From the NCBI GenBank assembly GCA_036397395.1, contig DASWIZ010000042.1, positions 1 to 8,670 on the forward strand: DNA of 8,670 nt. Reading direction: 5' to 3'. Below are positions 1 to 5,040 of the stretch, in pieces; the first letter of the stretch is position 1, and each line of letters begins with the position of its first letter. Source of the DNA: DASRUP01 sp036397395. Its GTDB lineage: Bacteria; Patescibacteriota; Minisyncoccia; Minisyncoccales; UBA10102. The notes under the pieces are model-generated. The model made no database searches, was not told the origin of the DNA, and saw nothing but the letters and a program-made list of their open reading frames with translations. A program made the translations under genes and the position numbers.

Positions 1-132
1 CGGCCGAGAAAATGCCTCTCCTACCAAACTCCTTTGGAAGTCATGATGAAAAACAAACAACTCAAAACCGTTGAACAATTCTTAAAAGTCGAGGTAAACA
101 AAAAAGCCGTCAGTGTTCGGCTTGAGGGGTAA
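1..132 (+). CDS. IS30-family transposase, C-terminal fragment (5' part outside window)
   Basis: Frame 1 is open from the left edge to the TAA at 130-132 and encodes 43 residues. It begins RPRKCLSYQTPLEV, a close match to the C-terminal signature of IS30-family DDE transposases (N-x-RPRK-x-LGY-x-TP-x-EV), where it closes the integrase-like catalytic domain. Only this tail is in view, so neither the catalytic triad nor the left inverted repeat can be judged, and I cannot tell whether the element is intact. The final codons (K-A-V-S-V-R-L-E-G) contain the stem of an intrinsic terminator read on the opposite strand. The right end of the element must lie near or just after the stop codon, but its inverted repeat cannot be placed without the left end. 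The family call is fairly secure; activity is unknown. Confidence 0.82.
   Translation, partial: RPRKCLSYQTPLEVMMKNKQLKTVEQFLKVEVNKKAVSVRLEG
96..123 (-). terminator. Intrinsic terminator inside the transposase 3' end
   Basis: On the minus strand AAGCCG (123-118) pairs perfectly with CGGCTT (109-104) across an 8-nt loop and runs into six T (105-100), then GTTT. There is no T-run on the plus strand after the hairpin, so it works leftwards only. It lies about 30-50 nt downstream of the consensus promoter at 156-184. Confidence 0.65.
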
Positions 133-149
133 ATGTACGTAGGTACAAT
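98..149 (-). ncRNA. Possible ~52-nt RNA antisense to the IS30 transposase end
   Basis: This is inferred from a perfect sigma-70-type promoter (TTGACA-17-TATAAT at 184-156) whose predicted start at about 149 is followed by an intrinsic terminator ending at about 98. The transcript would start with a small hairpin (TGTAC-ctac-GTACA, 147-134) and end with the terminator hairpin. Its 3' half is complementary to the last codons and stop region of the transposase mRNA. There is no start codon with an open frame inside it. Antisense RNAs that restrain transposases are known for other insertion sequences (IS10, IS200). Whether this one is made, or is only a relic of the insertion, cannot be told from sequence. 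Confidence 0.35.
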
Positions 150-155
150 GGCTAT

Positions 156-184
156 ATTATACATCTTTAGATTTAACTTGTCAA
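156..184 (-). promoter_or_regulatory. Perfect sigma-70 consensus promoter, firing leftwards
   Basis: On the minus strand TTGACA (184-179) and TATAAT (161-156) are separated by exactly 17 nt. This is the full consensus in both hexamers, and the best promoter in the window. It points into the transposase 3' end, and no coding region follows before the terminator at 123-96. Confidence 0.72.
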
Positions 185-227
185 GCCCAGTGTTGTTGCG
201 TGTCACACTTCGCAAGATAACACAATC

Positions 228-241
228 AGTACGATCGTACT
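228..241. repeat. 14-bp perfect palindrome AGTACGATCGTACT
   Basis: The two 7-bp halves are exact reverse complements with no spacer. It has no T-run next to it and does not overlap a recognisable promoter. It could be a protein-binding site or a restriction or methylation-type site. Its CGATCG core recurs at 381, 3763, 3808 and 7454. Confidence 0.4.
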
Positions 242-422
242 AAATATGTAACAGAGGTGCATAATATAACCCGTCCGGCCGTCCAAATTACATTATGCCG
301 CGCTGGCAACTGGAGTTCGCGGTCGCAAACTATAAACACCAGCGCAAATGTACAAAAAAATCGCTTGTCGTTTATGGCGCCGATCGTATTTTAAAACGAC
401 GTAAGCCAAAAGTGAACAAATG

Positions 423-434
423 GAACATACGTTC
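423..434. promoter_or_regulatory. SOS-box-like dyad GAACATACGTTC
   Basis: The site fits the Gram-positive LexA/DinR consensus GAAC-RNRY-GTTC at all specified positions; the outer C and G of the longer consensus are absent. It lies just downstream of the antitoxin terminator rather than over a clear promoter, so a regulatory role is doubtful. No lexA or DNA-repair gene is in the window. Confidence 0.2.
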
Positions 435-454
435 AAATTCTCCGAATCCGAAAA

Positions 455-481
455 CAAAAAAACAGTCGAGGAGGTCGGCTG
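455..481 (-). terminator. Intrinsic terminator of the antitoxin-like gene
   Basis: On the minus strand CAGCCGA (481-475) pairs with TCGACTG (469-463) around a 5-nt loop with one C-A mismatch, followed by seven T (462-456) and GTTTT. It begins only about 5 nt after the TAA at 488-486. The stem is short but its placement is right. Confidence 0.6.
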
Positions 482-485
482 CTTT

Positions 486-785
486 TTATCTATCGCCATC
501 TCGCACCGAGAAAGTAGATGTATACGAGTTTTTCTTTAGATGCTCTTTGATCCACATACGAATAAGGGTAGTAATGTCTACGCCCTTTGCGGTGGCTAAA
601 GAATTGAGCTGTTCAGTTGTTTTTGGATCCAAACGAAACACCGAGAGATTTTTTCCAAACTTAACCTTTACGGGTTTGAACTCGTCTTCGAAATCGGCAG
701 TACTATGAGTATCCCAAAACTTTGCTTCCTCTTCAATACTAGAAAATTCCGGGATACGGTTTGTTTTTTTGTTTTTTTCAGTCAT
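486..785 (-). CDS. CopG/BrnA-type ribbon-helix-helix antitoxin-like protein, orphan
   Basis: The 99-aa protein has the layout of the CopG-type antitoxins of type II toxin-antitoxin systems. A basic N-terminus is followed by an acidic motif (IPEFSSIEEEAKFWDTH, residues 11-27; then DFEDEFKPVKV, 31-41), then a ribbon-helix-helix DNA-binding domain: strand NLSVFRLD (46-53), helix 54-66, and helix ITTLIRMWIKEHLKK (71-85). In this family the dimeric domain usually represses its own operon and the acidic part binds a toxin such as BrnT. No toxin gene is seen: only the 166-nt space before the lipoprotein gene lies upstream, and a terminator follows at once. It therefore looks monocistronic. The ATG at 785 has an A-rich leader but no Shine-Dalgarno; no in-frame ATG, GTG or TTG precedes it before a stop. 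It may be a solitary regulator or the remnant of a pair. Confidence 0.85.
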   Translation of the reverse strand: MTEKNKKTNRIPEFSSIEEEAKFWDTHSTADFEDEFKPVKVKFGKNLSVFRLDPKTTEQLNSLATAKGVDITTLIRMWIKEHLKKNSYTSTFSVRDGDR

Positions 786-886
786 ACTTTTTTTGTTTTT
801 GTTGTTTGTAGTTTTCTCGTTCTTTCTTATCGGCGGGACGAGCTGTTACAACATAGAAAGCATAAATTTCCGTATTGTATGCTTCC

Positions 887-914
887 ATTGTACCGCAAAA
901 CAAAAAGCAGTCAA
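887..914 (-). promoter_or_regulatory. Promoter of the antitoxin-like gene
   Basis: On the minus strand TTGACT (914-909) and TACAAT (892-887) are 16 nt apart. The predicted start near 880 leaves a leader of about 95 nt that is very A-rich next to the ATG. The leader holds only a 5-codon open frame (ATG at about 863). Confidence 0.6.
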
Positions 915-930
915 CCTTCCAAAGTGTCAA

Positions 931-968
931 AATAAAAGGGCTCGGTTCAGCTTACTGCCAAACCGAGC
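931..968 (-). terminator. Terminator overlapping the end of the lipoprotein gene
   Basis: On the minus strand GCTCGGTT (968-961) pairs perfectly with AACCGAGC (947-940). The tail is CCC then TTTTATT (939-931). The left arm is coding sequence (Ser-Ser-Val of the C-terminus) and the stop codon (954-952) sits in the 13-nt loop. Confidence 0.72.
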
Positions 969-1431
969 TGCTTGTCATTTCCCTTTCTCCGAGAGGAACT
1001 AACCAATAAGACTCCCACGGAAGAGCAAAATCCACTGTTTGCGCTTGCCCCGTTTGTCTTATTTTTGCCCGTAGAACTATAGATTCTACGGGATACTGAA
1101 AGGTTATTTCGAACCTCAATGTTTTGGAGTCCAATAGAGTTGCTTCCGGCTCCCATTGACCAGGCATGAATTCGAAATGTCCTCTCACCTCAATAATCTG
1201 CGTGAGCGCGCGGAACCCCACAGCTCCTGTGCCGTCTGGAGGAATGAGAGTAATCTCGAGTTCAAATATCCCGTCGTTTATCTTCTTTAACTGTGCCTTC
1301 CTTATTTCGGGTGCTTTCAGGTAATGGGGTGGCGCCGTCGGAGTCGGAGTTTTTGTTGCTGTTGGTACCGGCGCTGCGTTGCAGGCCGTTATGAAAAGCA
1401 ACGCCACAAAAACCGTTATCCACGCTTTCAT
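952..1431 (-). CDS. Predicted small lipoprotein, function unknown
   Basis: The 159-aa product has a lipoprotein signal peptide: K2, a hydrophobic core (residues 4-14) and a lipobox ITAC with Cys17 as the acylation site. A Thr/Pro-rich linker (about 20-36) would span the wall. A globular domain of about 120 residues rich in alternating beta-type segments follows (e.g. GIFELEITLIPP, LRFEITFQYPV), suggesting a small beta-sandwich that would sit outside the membrane. I do not recognise the domain. The ATG at 1431 follows a good Shine-Dalgarno (AGGAAGGTGG, 6 nt away). The gene is divergent from the GT39-like gene across 60 bp and has its own terminator, so it is probably monocistronic. That the protein is a lipoprotein is well supported; its role is not. 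Confidence 0.85.
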   Translation of the reverse strand: MKAWITVFVALLFITACNAAPVPTATKTPTPTAPPHYLKAPEIRKAQLKKINDGIFELEITLIPPDGTGAVGFRALTQIIEVRGHFEFMPGQWEPEATLLDSKTLRFEITFQYPVESIVLRAKIRQTGQAQTVDFALPWESYWLVPLGEREMTSSSVWQ

Positions 1432-1457
1432 TATCCACCTTCCTTATGTGCAAATGC

Positions 1458-1485
1458 TTGCCCACCTTAACACATCTGATACAAT
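1458..1485 (+). promoter_or_regulatory. Promoter of the GT39-like gene (leaderless layout)
   Basis: TTGCCC (1458-1463) and TACAAT (1480-1485) are 16 nt apart. The usual start 6-7 nt after the -10 box falls at 1491-1492, which is the A of the ATG start codon, so the mRNA is expected to have no 5' leader. There is no Shine-Dalgarno in this interval. Confidence 0.6.
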
Positions 1486-1492
1486 ATATCAA
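1464..1492 (-). promoter_or_regulatory. Possible promoter of the lipoprotein gene
   Basis: On the minus strand TTGATA (1492-1487) is followed after 17 nt by a weak -10, TAAGGT (1469-1464). It would give a leader of about 25 nt containing the Shine-Dalgarno. It overlaps the rightward promoter at 1458-1485 face to face, so the two could interfere with each other. Confidence 0.35.
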
Positions 1493-3324
1493 TGCTTACA
1501 GAACGCCTCGTATTTCCCCTAGTCGGTACTCTGCTCGTACTTATGGCCGTATTAATGGTTTTGAGTATGCGAGGCGACGCTTTAACGTTTGACGAATTGG
1601 CGCATATTCCGGCAGGATATTCGTACCTTACACAGCAAGATTATCGCGTAAACCCGGAACACCCGCCTTTGGCAAAAGACATTGCCGCGCTTCCTCTGCT
1701 TTTTTTGGGTTTGGACTTTCCCGCGCATAGCCAAAACTGGCTGCAGGATTCCGGCGCTCCGCCTTGGTGGGTGCAGTTTGATTTGGGAAACGAGTTTTTG
1801 TACAAATCGGGCAATAATCCCCTTTCCATAATATTTTGGTCCCGGCTTCCCATGATTTTGCTTACTTTGGCTTTGGGCGCCTTTTTGTTTTTCTGGACGC
1901 GAAAACTTTTGGGTAATGGCGCGGCGCTTGCGGCGCTTTTGTTGTTCGCGTTTTCGCCCAGCTTTTTGGCGCATGGAAGGCTGGTAACCACCGACGTTGC
2001 CGCTGCTTTAGGCATACTGGTTGCGGCTTATTTTTGGATTGAATTTTTAAAACAGCCAACAAAGGCAACAATTGCAAAAGCCGGCGCCGCTTTCGCGTTT
2101 GCTTTCTTGCTTAAATTCGGCGCCGTACTGCTTATTCCTTTTTTTGCGCTTATTACTATCGTATACGCTTTGCTCCATAAAGAATCTTCCGGCCATGTGC
2201 GAACTTTGGGGAAATACGCGGGGCTTTCGGTACTCGCTGGTATTGTGGCGCTTGTTCTTATTATATCTGTGTACCAGCTGCATATTTTGAATTATCCCGC
2301 GGAACGCCAACTGCGAGACACTATTGCGGACTTGCAGCCGGGCGGAGTAACGGCATACGAGCAAGCTGTCATTTGGATGGCAGATGCGCCGGCTGGCGGA
2401 CTAATTCTTCGGCCGTTTGCGCAGTTTGGCAGGGGCATACTTATGGCCACACAGCGCGGCCAGTTCGGCAACACGGTATTTTTCCAGGGCGAAATAAAGG
2501 CCGGCGGATGGTGGTACTACTTTCCACTCATATACCTATACAAAGCGCCTCTTGCGTTTCACGTGCTCACGTTACTGGGCATTTTGGGAATTGTGTGGAG
2601 TTTCCAAAAGCAGTGGTACCGAGGCCTGAAAGATGTGCTGGTAACGTGGTGGATAAAAAAGCACTTTGCGTTTTTCGCTTTTGCGGTATTTACCGCAGGA
2701 TATTTCCTGGTTGCAATGTTAGGAAACTTAAACATTGGTATGCGGCATTTACTGCCCTTATTCCCCATGCTCTATATCTTGACCATTTGGGGCTTAAAAG
2801 AATTGCTTTCACATATCCAGAACAACCGGGCAAAACGAATAGCAATAAGCGCAATTGTCGGACTTTTCCTTTGGTATATAGGTTCCTCTCTTATGGCGTT
2901 TCCGCATTATATTCCCTATTACAATGCCCTGGCCGGCGGCACGCAAAACGGCTACCAGATTGCCGTGGATTCAAACTACGACTGGGGCCAGGATTTTTAT
3001 AAACTGTTAGCTTTTGTGGAAGCAAACAACATACAAAAACTCCACCTGGACTATTTTGGCGGCGAAGACCCCGCGTATTGGCTTAGGGAGAAATATGTGC
3101 GCCTCGATTCGAGAAAAGTTTCTGAAGATTTGTCGAGGGGACTTGCCCTGAGCGAAGCCGGAGGCGGAGTCGAAGGGTGGGTAGCCGTTTCCCTCAACCA
3201 ACTACAAGGCGGCCTTGGCCAGCCTATAGCAGGATTCGACCAGCCCACCGGCTACTACACCTGGCTCCAAGAGTATGCACCCACCCGCCTCGGCAACTCC
3301 ATATTTATTTACAACATTCGATAA
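1492..3324 (+). CDS. GT39/ArnT-like polytopic membrane glycosyltransferase
   Basis: The 610-aa protein should transfer a sugar from a polyprenyl-phosphate donor to an acceptor outside the membrane (glycolipid, cell-surface polymer or protein; acceptor not predictable). After the first membrane segment (about 8-26) comes TFDELAHIPAGYSYL (32-46), whose D34-E35 matches the catalytic acidic pair in the first external loop of GT39/PMT-type GT-C enzymes. NPEHPPL (54-60) and TTD (166-168) follow, as is usual in this family. Ten or more hydrophobic segments continue to about 470, including IGMRHLLPLFP (415-425). The C-terminal region carries YYNALAGG (476-483) and DSNYDWGQD (493-501), recurrent in uncharacterised GT39-like proteins of CPR bacteria. 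The ATG at 1492 is preceded immediately by a -10 box and no Shine-Dalgarno. A small gene follows 70 nt downstream on the same strand, ahead of a shared terminator. The fold is sure; the donor and acceptor are not. Confidence 0.9.
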   Translation: MLTERLVFPLVGTLLVLMAVLMVLSMRGDALTFDELAHIPAGYSYLTQQDYRVNPEHPPLAKDIAALPLLFLGLDFPAHSQNWLQDSGAPPWWVQFDLGNEFLYKSGNNPLSIIFWSRLPMILLTLALGAFLFFWTRKLLGNGAALAALLLFAFSPSFLAHGRLVTTDVAAALGILVAAYFWIEFLKQPTKATIAKAGAAFAFAFLLKFGAVLLIPFFALITIVYALLHKESSGHVRTLGKYAGLSVLAGIVALVLIISVYQLHILNYPAERQLRDTIADLQPGGVTAYEQAVIWMADAPAGGLILRPFAQFGRGILMATQRGQFGNTVFFQGEIKAGGWWYYFPLIYLYKAPLAFHVLTLLGILGIVWSFQKQWYRGLKDVLVTWWIKKHFAFFAFAVFTAGYFLVAMLGNLNIGMRHLLPLFPMLYILTIWGLKELLSHIQNNRAKRIAISAIVGLFLWYIGSSLMAFPHYIPYYNALAGGTQNGYQIAVDSNYDWGQDFYKLLAFVEANNIQKLHLDYFGGEDPAYWLREKYVRLDSRKVSEDLSRGLALSEAGGGVEGWVAVSLNQLQGGLGQPIAGFDQPTGYYTWLQEYAPTRLGNSIFIYNIR

Positions 3325-3394
3325 TCAAGCCAAGCTATTGACTCATCTTCTGTAAAATGCAACACTGACTGATATTTGAAACTGGAGGTGCATT

Positions 3395-3574
3395 GTGCCA
3401 AAAGCGAAATTGCAATCCCTGGAAGGTACCATTAACGGAATCGAGGACCTCACCCTCCTAGAGCAACTCGAAGAGACCTCACGAATTCTGGAGGGGGCAA
3501 TTAGGCTCTTTGATCTAAAACCCGGGGAGGAAATAAAGTGGGAATTATCCCTTCCCCTTCCCACATCAGCCTAG
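3395..3574 (+). CDS. Small acidic protein (59 aa), unknown function
   Basis: This is a short gene beginning with GTG. A textbook Shine-Dalgarno, GGAGGTG (3384-3390), lies 6 nt before GTG 3395, and the frame runs 60 codons to TAG at 3572-3574. The product begins MPKAKLQSLEG and is rich in Leu, Glu and Ile through residues 6-40 (…LLEQLEETSRILEGAIRLFD…), which should form amphipathic helix, then has a Pro-Gly turn and a short WELSLPLP strand-like tail. It has no signal peptide or membrane segment, so it is likely cytosolic. A strong intrinsic terminator follows 20 nt after the stop. It may be cotranscribed with the GT39-like gene 70 nt upstream or use TTGACT at 3338-3343, although no good -10 box sits 17 nt from it. 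I recognise no family. The perfect ribosome site plus the terminator make a real gene likely. Confidence 0.7.
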   Translation: MPKAKLQSLEGTINGIEDLTLLEQLEETSRILEGAIRLFDLKPGEEIKWELSLPLPTSA

Positions 3575-3593
3575 CTCGTTCCCGGTATTGCAA

Positions 3594-3631
3594 AGGCCGC
3601 GTCCGCCAGTAGGACGCGGCCTCTTATTTTT
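3594..3631 (+). terminator. Strong intrinsic terminator
   Basis: GGCCGCGTCC (3595-3604) pairs perfectly over 10 bp with GGACGCGGCC (3612-3621) around a 7-nt loop, extended by one A-T pair, and is followed by TCTTATTTTT (3622-3631). It ends the transcript of the 59-aa gene and probably that of the GT39-like gene. Confidence 0.92.
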
Positions 3632-3743
3632 GTAGTATTTACTTTACTCTAAAATCTATCTCCCTTTAGCCGCATATGCAATTAATGAGAGATGATTTAC
3701 TTGTCTTAACTTTTCAGTATATACGTAATTATTAAGATAATTC

Positions 3744-3787
3744 GTTTGTCGCACTTTTCTCACGATCGTTAGTTTTGTTCGACAAAC
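3744..3787. repeat. Inverted repeat GTTTGTCG / CGACAAAC
   Basis: Two exact 8-bp arms (3744-3751 and 3780-3787) flank 28 nt that contain the palindrome ACGATCGT. There is no T-run, so it is not a terminator; it could be a paired binding site or the base of an RNA hairpin. Confidence 0.4.
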
Positions 3788-3828
3788 CGTGTGGTACCTG
3801 GGAACCGCGATCGCTTGATTCATGTACC

Positions 3829-3857
3829 TTTTGTGTTAGGCCGGGCCTAGCACAAAA
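3829..3857. repeat. 14-bp inverted repeat around a single base
   Basis: TTTTGTGTTAGGCC (3829-3842) and GGCCTAGCACAAAA (3844-3857) are inverted copies with one mismatch, which is a G-U pair in RNA. There is no T-tail on either side. It would fold as a near-perfect hairpin or serve as an operator about 70 bp upstream of the GT4 promoter. Confidence 0.55.
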
Positions 3858-3922
3858 CTGACGATATTTGATGCACGCCTGTGGTCGCCCGAAGCGCACG
3901 CTTTTCAAATCTGCATAACATA

Positions 3923-3931
3923 TGCTATACT
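3923..3931 (+). promoter_or_regulatory. Extended -10 promoter of the first GT4 gene
   Basis: TGCTATACT is an extended -10 (TGn + TATACT, 3926-3931). The region 17 nt upstream (TTTCAA, 3903-3908) is only a weak -35. Transcription should start at about 3938, leaving a leader of roughly 8 nt or less and no Shine-Dalgarno. Confidence 0.5.
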
Positions 3932-3945
3932 AACAGCATTATCTT

Positions 3946-5040
3946 ATGCGTATTGCGCAAGTAGCTCCTCTTTGGCTGGAAGTCCCTCCCCACACATACG
4001 GAGGCACCGAATACGTGGTTTCGCTTCTTTGCGAAGAACTTGTAAAACGGGGGCACGAAGTAACCCTGTTTGCCACCGCTGACTCTAAAACCAAAGCCCG
4101 CCACATACCCATATGGCCCCGCGGACTGTTTTTCGACACAAACGTATGGTACACCCCGGCGGTTTTCGGATTGTTGTATAAAAACCTTTTAGAGCGCCAG
4201 GATGAGTTTGACGTTATTCACGACCATTGCGAGTATTACACGACCCCTTTTAGCCCTTTTTTAAAACCTCCCATTATTACCACGCTCCACAACCCGTTAA
4301 AAGAAGAAAACGCGATTTTATACAAAAAATTTCCCAACGTTAACTATATTGCCGTTTCCCACGACCAAAGAAAGTCCGGCCCCGGCGTGCATATTGTAGA
4401 TACCGTGTACCATGGCATTCCGGTTGACAAATATACTTTTTCCAACACGCCAAAAGATTACTTGCTCTGGCTTTCGAATATCCAGCCGGACAAAGGGTTA
4501 GGGAACGCCATTGAAATTGCGAAAATGGCCGGGGAAAACTTAGTTATCGCGGGCCCCATATTCCCGCGCAACGCGGATTATTTCGAACATCGCATTAAGC
4601 CGCTTATCGACGGAGAACAAATTCAATTCGTGGGAGTCGCGGATTTCAAAAAAAAGGTGCGGCTGCTAAAGGGGGCAAAAGCGTTTCTCTTTCCCATATT
4701 TGACCGGCAAGAGCCGTTCGGCCTTGTGGTAATTGAAGCTATGGCGTGCGGAACTCCGGTAATTGCCGCAAACACCGGAGCTATGCCCGAACTTATTGAC
4801 GACGGAGTTACCGGGTTTTTAGTGGAATCCAAAGAAGAAGCGGTACAGGCAATTGGAAAGCTGGAAACTATATCAAGGAAACGCTGTCGAAGCCACGTTG
4901 AAGAAAAATTCTCTCTTTCGCAAATGGTAGATAGGTATGAAGAATTGTACAAAGAAGTGCTCACCGAAAAAAAGTCCCTTCCCGCGACTTACTTTGTTTC
5001 TTCAAGAAAATCAAAAAGCGCGCACGTTGCCCAGGCTTGA
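3946..5040 (+). CDS. GT4-family glycosyltransferase (GT-B fold), paralogue 1
   Basis: The 364-aa cytosolic enzyme should move a sugar from a nucleotide donor with retention of configuration. The N-terminal Rossmann half starts MRIAQVAPLW and carries the glycine loop YGGTE (18-22) and ELVKRGHEVTLFA (31-43). The C-terminal half carries QPDKG (180-184) and the E-x7-E signature, EPFGLVVIEAMACGTP (256-271; E256, E264). It is clearly paralogous to the leftward GT4 at 6161-7219: both share the VYHG, EPFGLV-IEAMACGTPVIA and ARC/KRCR-type segments in the same order. Where the paralogue has GR (R190) before the conserved lysine, this one has SN (N178), so a donor-phosphate-binding arginine is missing; K183 remains. 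The tail after about 340 is basic and probably disordered. The last 52 nt overlap the convergent hydrolase gene. Substrates are not predictable. Confidence 0.9.
   Translation: MRIAQVAPLWLEVPPHTYGGTEYVVSLLCEELVKRGHEVTLFATADSKTKARHIPIWPRGLFFDTNVWYTPAVFGLLYKNLLERQDEFDVIHDHCEYYTTPFSPFLKPPIITTLHNPLKEENAILYKKFPNVNYIAVSHDQRKSGPGVHIVDTVYHGIPVDKYTFSNTPKDYLLWLSNIQPDKGLGNAIEIAKMAGENLVIAGPIFPRNADYFEHRIKPLIDGEQIQFVGVADFKKKVRLLKGAKAFLFPIFDRQEPFGLVVIEAMACGTPVIAANTGAMPELIDDGVTGFLVESKEEAVQAIGKLETISRKRCRSHVEEKFSLSQMVDRYEELYKEVLTEKKSLPATYFVSSRKSKSAHVAQA

Larger units (their letters stand above)
133..450. other. Gene-free spacer between IS30 end and antitoxin terminator
   Basis: I find no convincing gene here on either strand. 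The plus-strand frame open from 295 runs antisense through the antitoxin gene and gives a basic, low-complexity product without a ribosome site. The minus-strand frame at 499-293 starts inside the antitoxin's 3' end and crosses its terminator. The stretch does hold the leftward consensus promoter (156-184), a 14-bp palindrome (228-241) and a GAAC-N4-GTTC dyad (423-434). It may be the flank of the IS30 insertion or decayed DNA. Confidence 0.5.
3632..3925. other. Gene-free spacer with two inverted repeats
   Basis: Both strands give only frames of 25 codons or fewer, without ribosome sites. The left half is AT-rich, the right half is mixed. Two dyads stand out: 3744-3787 and 3829-3857. Two 8-bp palindromes with a CGATCG or GCGATCGC core lie at 3762-3769 and 3807-3814. 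No clean -35/-10 pair or T-tailed terminator was found, so an RNA gene is possible but not shown. Confidence 0.45.

Noticed and set aside
21..215. Minus-strand open frame of 64 codons
   Set aside because: It is opposite the IS30 transposase end, and the perfect leftward promoter lies inside it, downstream of its start.
293..499. Minus-strand open frame of 68 codons after the antitoxin gene, as a possible toxin
   Set aside because: It starts inside the antitoxin's 3' end, crosses its terminator and has no toxin-like motif.
295..708. Plus-strand open frame of 137 codons
   Set aside because: It runs antisense through the well-supported ribbon-helix-helix gene, has no ribosome site and gives a basic product of no recognisable fold.
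2373..3002. Plus-strand 209-codon frame within the GT39-like gene
   Set aside because: It is a shifted-frame shadow of a strongly recognisable membrane protein and has no domain of its own.
3829..3857. Inverted repeat as a transcription terminator
   Set aside because: There is no T-run on either strand next to the stem.
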